22,329 nt of DNA from Candidatus Nomurabacteria bacterium RIFOXYD2_FULL_35_12 (lineage in GTDB: Bacteria > Patescibacteriota > Minisyncoccia > Phycocordibacterales > UBA9973), in the NCBI GenBank assembly GCA_001786365.1, contig MFWK01000014.1, positions 1 to 22,329 of the forward strand, read 5' to 3'. Both the position numbers and the translations under genes were made by a program. The notes below the pieces were generated by a model. That model was not told the DNA's origin. It did no database searches and worked only from the letters and a program-made list of their open reading frames with translations. The stretch's first letter is position 1; every line of letters starts with the position of its first letter. This document shows, piece after piece, positions 13,962 to 21,126 of this stretch.

Positions 13962-15049
13962 TTTCTAAGTTCATTATTTATTTTTTCAATAAAAATTTTT
14001 GTATCAAACTTTTTTACTTGTTTTTGGCACTTTTCTTTGTATTTTTCAGAATTTTCTCCGACTATCTTTATAGTATCAATTAATTGATTAAAATCAATGT
14101 TATTTATCAATATTCCAGTTTCTTTATTAATTACTGTTTCTTTATATCCTCCTTCATTTGGTGCAATAACGGGTTTCCCGGAAGCCATTGCCTCAATTGG
14201 TGTCATACCTAAATCTTCGTTTTTTGCTGTAGTAATAAAGCCCTTACATTCAGCGTATAATTTTTTTAAATCTTTATTATTTATCCAATTTACAATTTGA
14301 ACATTTTTGGGACATATTTTTTCTATATATTTTTTATAATTTTCAAATTGTATAATTCCTTTTTCATAGCTTCCGACTATTATTAATTTTTCATTTGGTA
14401 ATTTTAAAAAAGCATTCATTTGAAGCTCTATCCTTTTATGTGTTATTAGTCGATTTACTGAAAGCCAGTAATCTTTTGGTGGTAGCCAATAGTATTTTAT
14501 TGTGTCGATTGGTGGATAAATTATCATTGAATCTGTATTATAGTATTTTTTTATTCTTTCTTTAACGTTTTTTGAATTAGCAATAAAATTATTTACAGAT
14601 CTTGCATATTTTAATGTTAGTTTTCTATTTATCCAGACAAAAATTTCATAAAATGGTTTTTTCCACCAACTTAAGACATTTTTCTTTATCCAATTCTTGA
14701 ATTCCCATAATTCGTTAAGTGGACTATGCACATACCATAAATTTGGGTAATTATTTACCGCTCCAGACATTGCCCAATCTCCAGAAATTATGAAAAAATC
14801 ATATTTTTCTTTTAAATTAAGATATCTAAATTTCCAAAAAGTAAGCTGATGTTTAAACGGTGCTTGTGTGGGAACTTTTCCTATACTATAAATTCTTGGA
14901 ATTACATCAATAAATCCCATTTTTTCAATTTTTTCTTTATTAATATTTGTAGTATAAATATCCGCATTAAATTCTCGTGCCATAGTAAGAGTAACAATTT
15001 CCGCTCCGCCAATATTGTCTAAAAAACTGTTTAAAATTGCTATTTTCAT
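13958..15049 (-). CDS. GT4 family glycosyltransferase
   Basis: 363 residues, intact GT-B enzyme that transfers a sugar from a nucleotide donor in the cytoplasm. N-domain: MKIAILNSFLDNIGGAEIV (GGAE 14-17), LWYVHSPL at 104-111 and FIANSKNVKERIKKYY at 155-170, the usual domain-hinge motif followed by IIYPPID. C-domain: YWLSVNRLITHKRIE at 194-208, KLIIVGSYE, and EDLGMTPIE at 278-286 (E-x7-E) before AMASGKPVIAPNEGG. It is the closest relative of the split GT4 downstream, so the two probably arose by duplication. Overlaps its neighbours by four bases on both sides. The sugar is unknown. Confidence 0.92.
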   Translation of the reverse strand: MKIAILNSFLDNIGGAEIVTLTMAREFNADIYTTNINKEKIEKMGFIDVIPRIYSIGKVPTQAPFKHQLTFWKFRYLNLKEKYDFFIISGDWAMSGAVNNYPNLWYVHSPLNELWEFKNWIKKNVLSWWKKPFYEIFVWINRKLTLKYARSVNNFIANSKNVKERIKKYYNTDSMIIYPPIDTIKYYWLPPKDYWLSVNRLITHKRIELQMNAFLKLPNEKLIIVGSYEKGIIQFENYKKYIEKICPKNVQIVNWINNKDLKKLYAECKGFITTAKNEDLGMTPIEAMASGKPVIAPNEGGYKETVINKETGILINNIDFNQLIDTIKIVGENSEKYKEKCQKQVKKFDTKIFIEKINNELRK

Positions 15050-16197
15050 TTTTCTTTTATTCCTAAAATACTGAACATAAAGGCTGAGAAGAACGTTTGA
15101 ATACCGATAACAAGTAAGGTAAGTGCAATGATAGAGTTTTTTGTTTCATTTAATGAATTAAAATCAGATGATATCCATTTTATAAGTATAAAGATATAAA
15201 TTGAAATACCAATTGTGGCAACAATTAAACCCAATAATCCTGCTTTTTCCAAGGTAATTTTTTTAAATAATAATTGTATCGTTTCATCATTATCACCCAG
15301 GTGGGTAATGGCATAGATTTTTGCAAAACCCGAAAAAATGATGAGTTGATATCCTAAAATTATCATTGTTGAAAATAAAAACATTGGATGAATATAAAAT
15401 TGTAGTTCAAATATTTTTGGTTGAGTAAAATAAAATATTGTTATAAATATTACTCCAAATAATGAGAAAAAAATTCCTGGTGCAAGAAATAAATAAAGGG
15501 GAGAGTAAAGAAGTATAAAACGTAAATGTCTCCATCCGTCTTTGAAAGAGTTTAATTTTGAATCACCAATTCTTTTACTATATTCGATGGGTATTTCAGT
15601 TATTTTTAAATCGATCTTTGCTGATTTTATAATCATTTCAGAAGCAAATTCCATCCCACTAGTATAAAGAGTTATTTTTTCAAAAGCTTTTTTTGAAATG
15701 GCACGAGCACCACAATGTATATCATTTATCTTTACTTTAAAAAACCATTTAACTAGAAATGATAAAAAAGGGTTGCCAATATATCTATGGTGCCAGGACA
15801 TGGAATCATCTTTTATTTTTCCAGAGAATCTATTTCCAACAACTAAATCATTTCCTTCTCTTAATTTTTCCAAGAATCTCGGAATTTCAGAAAAATCATA
15901 TGTTCCATCAGAATCAGCAATAAAAAAATATTTGCCTTTTGCCGAATATAATCCAGCAAGGCAAGCTGAACCATAGCCACGAGTTTTTTCAGTAATGATT
16001 TTTAGATTTGATATATTATTTATAAATGAATTAGCTATATCTTTGGTTTTGTCTTCCGAATTATTATCTACAACAATTATTTCTGCATTAAGAGAATATC
16101 TCTCAATATTTTCTTTAATTTCATTTAGGCATTTAGCGATTGACTTTTCTTCGTCTAGGCATGGAAGTATGATACTTATCTCTAATTGTTGATTCAT
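15046..16197 (-). CDS. GT2 glycosyltransferase with C-terminal membrane domain (DPM1-like)
   Basis: 383 residues. The GT-A catalytic domain (1-225) has SIILPCLDEE at 8-17, VVDNNSEDKT at 42-51 and the metal-binding DSDGTYD at 95-101. GNRFSGKIKDDSMSWHHRYIGN and DIHCGARAISKKAF match dolichol-phosphate-sugar-synthase-like enzymes. Four hydrophobic helices follow (about 233-256, 266-290, 315-337 and 352-376). Such enzymes load a sugar onto polyprenyl phosphate. It heads the minus-strand operon and is divergent from the polytopic protein, with a TACAAT (16207-16212) nine bases upstream as its likely -10. Confidence 0.9.
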   Translation of the reverse strand: MNQQLEISIILPCLDEEKSIAKCLNEIKENIERYSLNAEIIVVDNNSEDKTKDIANSFINNISNLKIITEKTRGYGSACLAGLYSAKGKYFFIADSDGTYDFSEIPRFLEKLREGNDLVVGNRFSGKIKDDSMSWHHRYIGNPFLSFLVKWFFKVKINDIHCGARAISKKAFEKITLYTSGMEFASEMIIKSAKIDLKITEIPIEYSKRIGDSKLNSFKDGWRHLRFILLYSPLYLFLAPGIFFSLFGVIFITIFYFTQPKIFELQFYIHPMFLFSTMIILGYQLIIFSGFAKIYAITHLGDNDETIQLLFKKITLEKAGLLGLIVATIGISIYIFILIKWISSDFNSLNETKNSIIALTLLVIGIQTFFSAFMFSILGIKEK

Positions 16198-16212
16198 GAT
16201 ATATTTATTGTA
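16197..16212. promoter_or_regulatory. face-to-face -10 elements for the divergent genes
   Basis: Plus strand: TGA then TATATT (16200-16205), eight bases before the ATG at 16214. Minus strand: TACAAT (16207-16212), nine bases before the GT2 ATG at 16197. Both lie in a 16-base gap, so the two polymerases could hardly bind at once, and upstream contacts would fall inside the opposite gene. Confidence 0.45.
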
Positions 16213-16213
16213 T

Positions 16214-17989
16214 ATGATTTTAACATTAATAGGTATTATTTTAACTTTAGTACCATTTTTACTGGTTTTCTATTTTAAGGACAAATTTCGTATTTTTCTT
16301 TATATTATAGCTTTTGATTTTGCTTTTCATATTCTTATTGCATTTTTTACTCAAGTTTTTCATATATTTACATATCCTGTGATTATTACAATACACACCT
16401 TGGTTGCTATTGGTGTTGTATCTTTTATGATTAAGTTTAAAGAAAAATTTTCAAAGATTAAAATAAATTGGTTTTTGATTTTAGCCGTGGTAATTATATT
16501 TTTTGAGCTTTGGTCTGTACATAATTTTTATACTGGTCCGGTAAATACTATAAATGGTTCAGATACCGTCTCACAGAGTACATATGTTTATCCATATTTT
16601 TCCGATGAATGGATTGGGGCTTCACTTGAAAATTATTCCATAAAAAATAACTCATTACCTACAGTAAATCCGTTAGATGCAAATAAATATTTTAAAAACC
16701 CAATGCTGGTATTTTTTTCTGTTATTTCTGAATTTTTTCTACTTTTTAATCTGAATCCAATTTTTCATGTTTCATTTTTTGCTTTATTTAGTGGTATCTT
16801 TGTTTGTCTTTCAATTTATTTAATACTTAAATCTTTTGGTATAGGTAATTTTATATCAATTTTTACGATTTTAAGTATTCCTTTCATCACAAATGGGGCA
16901 AATTTACCTGGTATTTGGTATTTGATGCCATTTTTAGTAAGTTTTATATTTTTTATAATTAGCTTAATTGGAATAAATTCTGATGATAAAAAACTTTCTT
17001 GGATTACTACTTTTTTGTCTTTGGTGATTTATCCACCGATGGTTGTTTTTATTGTGCCTGTATTCATAGCAGATTATTTTACTAAGAATATTTCAGATCA
17101 TGAAGTAAGAGTAAGAAATTTTTCAATGAATTTATCTGTAATATTATGTGCAGGTGTTTTTGTTTCAATTGTTGTTTTTTGGGGCAGTGAGGCTTCTCTT
17201 TTTATAAAAAATATCTTCACATATCTTTTTAGGACTAATTTAGACGGTGGTATCCCATCTTTTCCTATTTGGAATATTATACCGATTATATTTTTTCCTT
17301 TTATTCTATTAGGAATCTGGGAGATTTTAAAAAAGAAATTATATTTTATATTAGGGCCAATTATTGTAGGATTTATTTTTTGGTTATTTTATACATCTAC
17401 TATGAAAGTATTTTTAATTGACTACCCAAGAGTAGTAGTAATAACATCTATTCTTTTGGTATTTTGTGGAGGATTAGGTATAGATTTTTTAATAAAATGG
17501 TTAAAACAGAGATATGTTTTTTTAAATAATAAGAATTTTGAAAATGTTTTTGTTTTTGTTTTATTTATTATTTTTATTGTTTTATCTTTTTTCTATCCAG
17601 TATCACAAAATTGGGAAAAATTAAAATTGAATGTGAATATGAATGGTGTTATAAAAAAGTTTTCTCCAGCCTCACCAATAAATAGGTATTTAGTGGAAGA
17701 TGATTTACGATTATTTAATTCAATTTCAGAAAAAAGATTTATTGCACCAGCATGGAAGGGTCTTGTTATTGGTGTTGCAACAGGAAACTACCCTTTAGAG
17801 TCGAAATCTTCAACTATAACAAATAAGATTTTACTTTACAGTAATTTCATAAAAGCTAATTGTGAAGATAAAACAAAATTATCAAAGAAATATAAAATAG
17901 ATTATGTTTATTCTACAAAATTTTCTTGTTCAGGTTTTGACTGGTTAGGAGTTAGTGAAGAAAAATTAAATTTATATAAAGTTTTTTAA
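16214..17989 (+). CDS. large polytopic membrane protein, possible GT-C-type glycosyltransferase
   Basis: 591 residues from the ATG at 16214. An ATG at 16196 would overlap the GT2 start and is less likely, because an extended -10 lies between the two. About 11-13 hydrophobic helices span residues 1 to about 455. One extracellular-looking loop at about 105-150 has NTINGSDTVSQSTYVYPYFSDEW. A soluble C-terminal part of about 130 residues ends the protein. This layout (first large loop with acidic residues, many helices, C-terminal soluble domain) suits GT-C enzymes using lipid-linked sugars, and the setting agrees, but I recognise no diagnostic motif. A flippase or polymerase is possible. Very AT-rich. 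Confidence 0.7.
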   Translation: MILTLIGIILTLVPFLLVFYFKDKFRIFLYIIAFDFAFHILIAFFTQVFHIFTYPVIITIHTLVAIGVVSFMIKFKEKFSKIKINWFLILAVVIIFFELWSVHNFYTGPVNTINGSDTVSQSTYVYPYFSDEWIGASLENYSIKNNSLPTVNPLDANKYFKNPMLVFFSVISEFFLLFNLNPIFHVSFFALFSGIFVCLSIYLILKSFGIGNFISIFTILSIPFITNGANLPGIWYLMPFLVSFIFFIISLIGINSDDKKLSWITTFLSLVIYPPMVVFIVPVFIADYFTKNISDHEVRVRNFSMNLSVILCAGVFVSIVVFWGSEASLFIKNIFTYLFRTNLDGGIPSFPIWNIIPIIFFPFILLGIWEILKKKLYFILGPIIVGFIFWLFYTSTMKVFLIDYPRVVVITSILLVFCGGLGIDFLIKWLKQRYVFLNNKNFENVFVFVLFIIFIVLSFFYPVSQNWEKLKLNVNMNGVIKKFSPASPINRYLVEDDLRLFNSISEKRFIAPAWKGLVIGVATGNYPLESKSSTITNKILLYSNFIKANCEDKTKLSKKYKIDYVYSTKFSCSGFDWLGVSEEKLNLYKVF

Positions 17990-18009
17990 AAACAAATTTT
18001 TATTTTTTA

Positions 18010-18049
18010 GTGGCGGTTCAAGCGGAAGGTGGTAGAAATTCTAATTTTT
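18010..18049 (+). pseudogene. direct repeat, right copy (stranded 3' end of the TPM gene)
   Basis: It reads in frame as GGSSGRW and a TAG stop, then the same 14 downstream bases as the intact gene. Relative to the left copy it lacks exactly one codon; all 40 aligned bases match. Upstream of 18010 the sequence is unrelated AT-rich DNA. It lies ten bases from the 3' end of tRNA-Ser. Confidence 0.88.
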
Positions 18050-18058
18050 CGAAAAATT
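18043..18058. terminator. A/T palindrome after tRNA-Ser
   Basis: AATTTTTCGAAAAATT is a perfect 16-base palindrome starting two bases beyond the mature tRNA 3' end on the minus strand, and may end that transcript. At the left copy of the repeat the corresponding half is replaced by block sequence. Confidence 0.45.
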
Positions 18059-18059
18059 G

Positions 18060-18141
18060 CGGAGGGTAGAGGACTCGAACCTCTAAGGGTTTTATCCCGG
18101 TAGTTTTCAAGACTACTGCCCTACCATTAGGCGAACCCTCC
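18060..18141 (-). tRNA. tRNA-Ser (anticodon UGA)
   Basis: Acceptor stem GGAGGGT (18135-18141) pairs with ACCCTCC (18061-18067), and the discriminator is G. The D arm contains GG. The anticodon stem GTAGT/ACTAC holds the loop CTTGAAA, placing TGA at 18107-18109. A long variable arm (GGG ATAAAA CCC) marks a class II tRNA, and the T arm is AGAGG/CCTCT around TTCGAGT. CCA is not encoded, unlike in tRNA-Arg at 80-154. It lies downstream of the HNH gene on the same strand, and its 3' end faces the glycan block. Confidence 0.93.
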
Positions 18142-18169
18142 AATCTTCTTAGGATAGTATTAATATACC

Positions 18170-18658
18170 TTATTTTACGTTTTTTTCAATCTTTTTTCGC
18201 AGCCAGCTCTTTTCTAGTAAATGCTCTTCGTAATGACAATTGGGACAAATAAGTAATAGATTTTCCAGATTATTATGATTTCTATTTTTATTTACATGAT
18301 GAACTTGGAGTATTTCATACTTATCATAGTCACATCTTTCGCATTTTTTACCTCTCTCTTTCAATAATCTAATTTTGAGAGCTTGTTGTGATTTTACTTT
18401 ATCTCGTGGACTGCCAAGATGATATTTAATTCCAGTTCTTTGTATATTTGCGCAAGCTCTATTGCAAGTCTTCTTATTAAGGCCGGATAAAATTAATTTT
18501 CCACAAACCGAGCAGGGAATTTCTTTTCTATCAGAGATTCCACGACAAATCAAACTACAAAAAACTTTGCCACTTTTTATTTGGGATGGTCTTCTGTAAA
18601 TTAGTTTCTTACAAACAGAACAATTAGTATTCGGATTTCTCTTATATGACTCGGACAC
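18170..18658 (-). CDS. HNH endonuclease with zinc-finger pairs
   Basis: 162 residues. Cys pairs at 13/16, 34/38, 49/52 and 65/69 suggest two small treble-clef-like zinc modules. The HNH domain follows: C106-x2-C109, then LQVHHVN with the catalytic His at 120-121, NNLENLLLICPNCH with N130, C138 and C141-H142. The core is a normal HNH (PF01844) nuclease. Stand-alone genes of this kind occur in mobile elements and as orphan nucleases; its target is unknown. The start is GTG at 18656-18658, chosen because TGGTATACT is exactly six bases upstream. Its place beside the tRNA-Ser and the block boundary is suggestive but proves no link. Confidence 0.85.
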   Translation of the reverse strand: MSESYKRNPNTNCSVCKKLIYRRPSQIKSGKVFCSLICRGISDRKEIPCSVCGKLILSGLNKKTCNRACANIQRTGIKYHLGSPRDKVKSQQALKIRLLKERGKKCERCDYDKYEILQVHHVNKNRNHNNLENLLLICPNCHYEEHLLEKSWLRKKIEKNVK

Positions 18659-18664
18659 TCACCC

Positions 18665-18673
18665 AGTATACCA
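18665..18673 (-). promoter_or_regulatory. extended -10 for the HNH gene
   Basis: The minus strand reads TGG then TATACT, six bases before the GTG start, predicting a leaderless mRNA beginning with GUG. Confidence 0.6.
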
Positions 18674-18679
18674 CAAAGT

Positions 18680-18919
18680 CTATTTAAACGAATTCCACGC
18701 ATCCCTGAAATCTTCTTTCACCTCAGCCCAGCTCTTTTTGGCAATTTTTCTAATGTAAAAGATTTCCAAGATACCTATGGTATTCAATAAAACAATTGCA
18801 ACAAACCATTTCTTGTGATCATGTTTTGCAGCTAACCATAAAGAATAAATCTTCCAAGGAAGAGTCCAAATAACCAATAACATTATTAATATAACGACAG
18901 ATGGTGGTAGTTGTTCCAT
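18680..18919 (-). CDS. DUF5652-type small membrane protein
   Basis: 79 residues. Two hydrophobic helices (about 8-26 and 37-55) flank a short basic loop (AAKHDHKKW). The pattern WKIYSLWLAAK-x5-KWFVAIVLLNTIGILEIFYI matches the DUF5652 family, which I know mainly from Patescibacteria, and a charged C-terminal tail (EVKEDFRDAWNSFK) follows. Function unknown. The start is supported by the -10 six bases upstream. Divergent from ruvX and 21 bases before the HNH gene. Confidence 0.85.
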   Translation of the reverse strand: MEQLPPSVVILIMLLVIWTLPWKIYSLWLAAKHDHKKWFVAIVLLNTIGILEIFYIRKIAKKSWAEVKEDFRDAWNSFK

Positions 18920-18925
18920 ATAAAA

Positions 18926-18934
18926 ATCATATCA
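18926..18934 (-). promoter_or_regulatory. extended -10 for the DUF5652 gene
   Basis: The minus strand reads TGA then TATGAT, six bases before the ATG at 18919; a leaderless start is predicted. Confidence 0.6.
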
Positions 18935-18969
18935 GAAAAATCATATTTTCGCCAGCAGAAGCATTTTTA

Positions 18970-18978
18970 TGCTAATAT
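18970..18978 (+). promoter_or_regulatory. extended -10 for ruvX
   Basis: TGC then TAATAT, six bases before the ATG at 18985. Together with the divergent DUF5652 promoter it occupies a 65-base gap. Confidence 0.6.
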
Positions 18979-18984
18979 CTAAAT

Positions 18985-19434
18985 ATGAAATTTATCGGTA
19001 TAGATTATGGGACAAAAAGGATAGGTATTGCTATTTCAGATGAAAACGGCACCTTAGCTTTCCCGAAAGAAATCGTGTTAAATGACGCAAATACGTTAAA
19101 AAGGATAGGTGAAATTATTGAGAAAGAAAAAATTACAGAACTTGTGATAGGGGAATCTGTGGATTTTTCTGGAAAATTAAATGCTTTATCTGCGCGTATT
19201 GAGGTTTTTATTTTGGAATTGCAAGAAAAATTTAATTTGCTAATTCATAAGCAAAAAGAGTTTCTAACATCAGTAGAGGCAAGGCGGGGAGGAAGTAATA
19301 AAATAGAATTGAGTCCATCACAGGCGCATAGTAAAGTAAAACAGATAAAAAGCGGACGAATAGATGCTTCGGCGGCAGCCCTCATACTTCAGAGGTATTT
19401 AGACAAGAGGAATATGGCAAAACGAGCAGAATAA
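18985..19434 (+). CDS. ruvX: YqgF/RuvX family putative Holliday junction resolvase / pre-16S rRNA nuclease
   Basis: 149 residues with an RNase H-like fold. MKFIGIDYGTKRIGIA carries the first catalytic Asp (D7). VIGESVDFSG at 54-63 replaces the more common GLP-x-N-x-DG stretch. FLTSVEAR at 93-100 holds the family Glu (E98), and GRIDASAAALILQRYLD at 124-140 holds the last Asp (D127). Homologues trim 16S rRNA 5' ends and have been proposed as resolvases. It precedes pilM by 35 bases, but pilM has its own -10. Confidence 0.9.
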   Translation: MKFIGIDYGTKRIGIAISDENGTLAFPKEIVLNDANTLKRIGEIIEKEKITELVIGESVDFSGKLNALSARIEVFILELQEKFNLLIHKQKEFLTSVEARRGGSNKIELSPSQAHSKVKQIKSGRIDASAAALILQRYLDKRNMAKRAE

Positions 19435-19457
19435 TAGCGATAAATATACAGATATTG

Positions 19458-19463
19458 TATAAT
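19458..19463 (+). promoter_or_regulatory. -10 of the pil operon
   Basis: A consensus TATAAT six bases before the ATG at 19470. It lacks the TGn extension of the other examples and has no clear -35. The spacing selects 19470 as the pilM start over the TTG at 19455, which would overlap the promoter. Confidence 0.55.
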
Positions 19464-19469
19464 ATCATT

Positions 19470-20564
19470 ATGTTTATGAATTCATTGGATAAATCTTTTT
19501 TCAGATTTTTTCCTATACCTAAATTTCTCTCAATATCTTCTTTTGGTTTAGACATGGGGGATGAATCATTGAAATTTTTAGAGCTTATTGATACAAAAAA
19601 TGGTCTTCGAGTTGGCCGACATGGAGAGAAGGTTATACCAGCCGGTATTATGGAGTCCGGCAAAATCAAAGATTCAAAAAGAATGGAGCAGATTTTATCA
19701 GAGCTTCGAAAAGAAATTGGGATAAAATCAGTGCGGGTTTCTCTACCAGAAGAACAAGTGTATCTTTTTCAACTTAAATTAGAGAAGTTAGGATTAGTAA
19801 ATGTCAGAGAAAGCATAGAGCTTTCTCTGGAAGAGCACATACCTATAACAGCCGAAGATGCGATTTTTGATTATGAAATTATTTCTGAAGATACAAAAAA
19901 CCTAGAGCTACAAGTCGCGGCTATTCCCAAAAATGTAATTGAAAGTTATCTTAATCTTTTTAAAAATACTCAAATAAAAGTTCAGTCTTTTGAGTTGGAA
20001 GCGCAAGCTATAGCAAGGGCAGTGGTAAAAAAGGATGATTTGGAAACATATATGATTGTAGACTTTGGAGAAAAAAGAACCGGTATTTTCATATTATCTC
20101 ATGGAATTGTGATGTTTGCTTCTACGCTCGATGTAGGTGGGGTGATGTTAAATGAAATGATTGCGAAAGATTTTAAAATAAGTTTTATTGAGGCAGAAAA
20201 AATGAAGAAAAAATATGGTCTTCAACGTAATACTGAGAATAAAGAAATATTTTCTGTGCTTTTAAATAGTGTTTCTATTTTACGTGATGAATTAGTGAAA
20301 CATTTTCTATATTGGCACACACATAAAGACGAAGAAGGGAAGAACAATCCACCGATTAAGAAAATAATTCTCTGTGGAGGGGATTCAAATCTCATAGGAC
20401 TTTCCGATTATTTTTCCGTTAGTATGAAAAGTAGGGTAGAGATGGCAAATGTCTGGATCAATATCGTAAATACCGAAAATTATGTTCCAGATATTAATTT
20501 TAAACAAGCGCTTTCATTTGCAGCCGCTTTAGGCCTAGCCTTAAGAGATTTTGATAGTGATTAA
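19470..20564 (+). CDS. pilM: type IV pilus assembly protein PilM
   Basis: 364 residues from the ATG at 19470. An actin-like ATPase fold that docks PilN on the cytoplasmic face of the membrane. FGLDMGDESLKFLEL at about 25-39 is the phosphate-1 motif. LPEEQVYLFQLKLE, AIFDYEIISED and IKVQSFELEAQAIARAVV are typical PilM segments. MIVDFGEKRTGIFIL near 193-207 is the phosphate-2 motif, and IILCGGDSNLIGL near 304-316 is the adenosine motif. First gene of pilM-pilN-pilO. Confidence 0.93.
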   Translation: MFMNSLDKSFFRFFPIPKFLSISSFGLDMGDESLKFLELIDTKNGLRVGRHGEKVIPAGIMESGKIKDSKRMEQILSELRKEIGIKSVRVSLPEEQVYLFQLKLEKLGLVNVRESIELSLEEHIPITAEDAIFDYEIISEDTKNLELQVAAIPKNVIESYLNLFKNTQIKVQSFELEAQAIARAVVKKDDLETYMIVDFGEKRTGIFILSHGIVMFASTLDVGGVMLNEMIAKDFKISFIEAEKMKKKYGLQRNTENKEIFSVLLNSVSILRDELVKHFLYWHTHKDEEGKNNPPIKKIILCGGDSNLIGLSDYFSVSMKSRVEMANVWINIVNTENYVPDINFKQALSFAAALGLALRDFDSD

Positions 20565-20576
20565 TTTGAAAAATTT

Positions 20577-21122
20577 ATGATTAATTTAATTCCAAATAAA
20601 GAGAGAAAAGAAATAAATAAGTGTTTTTACTATAGGTTGGTAGTTTTATTTTTAGTAATAAGTATTTTTTCTTTTTTTGTATTTTTTATAGCAATTTTGC
20701 CGTCTTATTTTCTCTCATCAGTAAAAAATAGCATTGTAGATGTAAAACTAGAGGCACAGAAGAATGAGATAGTTCCATTGCCTGACCAAAAAACTCTTTT
20801 AATTATTAAAGATTTAAATAAAAAGTTATATTTGATTTTAAATACTGAAAATGAAAAATTTATTGTTTCTCAAAAAGTCATAAATGCTATTATCTTGAAA
20901 AAAATGTTTAATATCAAAATTAATAATATTTCTTATGAAGAAAATACCTCTTTGCAAGATAGAAAAATCAGTATTGAAGGTAGTGCACCTTCTCGTGAAG
21001 TTTTACTTTCATTTCGTCAAGCACTCGAAGACGACGCAAATTTTAAACAGGTTAATTTGCCGATTTCAAACTTTGTAAAGGGATCGAATATACAATTTTA
21101 TTTGAGTTTAATTCCTTCTTAA
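20577..21122 (+). CDS. pilN: type IV pilus assembly protein PilN-like
   Basis: 181 residues. The N-terminal MINLIPNKERKEI is the short cytoplasmic segment by which PilN binds the PilM groove (usual form INLLP). One TM helix at about 21-45 is followed by a coiled helical region and a small alpha/beta domain (ISIEGSAPSREVLLSFRQALEDD... is the typical ferredoxin-like segment with S-R-x3-L). It follows pilM by 12 bases. Sequence conservation in this family is low, so motif and position carry the call. Confidence 0.88.
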   Translation: MINLIPNKERKEINKCFYYRLVVLFLVISIFSFFVFFIAILPSYFLSSVKNSIVDVKLEAQKNEIVPLPDQKTLLIIKDLNKKLYLILNTENEKFIVSQKVINAIILKKMFNIKINNISYEENTSLQDRKISIEGSAPSREVLLSFRQALEDDANFKQVNLPISNFVKGSNIQFYLSLIPS

Positions 21123-21126
21123 TTAT

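Larger units (their letters stand above)
9284..18049. other. surface-glycan block bracketed by direct repeats (putative inserted cassette)
   Basis: Everything between the two direct repeats is glycan-related: an ABC exporter, two glycosyltransferase types, a methyltransferase, a pyruvyltransferase and a polytopic membrane protein. Housekeeping genes lie on both sides. The block is visibly more AT-rich (9721-9780 is 22% GC). The repeat-to-repeat unit is 8766 bases. No transposase or integrase is inside, so exchange by homologous recombination, or integration with a recombinase supplied elsewhere, is more likely than a self-mobile element. Insertion is inferred, not seen. Confidence 0.55.

Noticed and set aside
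11736..14300. Several plus-strand open frames across the minus-strand glycosyltransferase genes
   Set aside because: They are antisense to well-supported genes, have low-complexity Phe/Ile/Tyr-rich translations, and show no start signals.
16196..16213. ATG at 16196 as the start of the polytopic protein
   Set aside because: It would overlap the start codon of the divergent GT2 gene and leave no promoter space; 16214 has an extended -10 eight bases upstream.
19455..19469. TTG start for pilM
   Set aside because: It overlaps the TATAAT element, and the ATG at 19470 has the six-base spacing seen at other genes.
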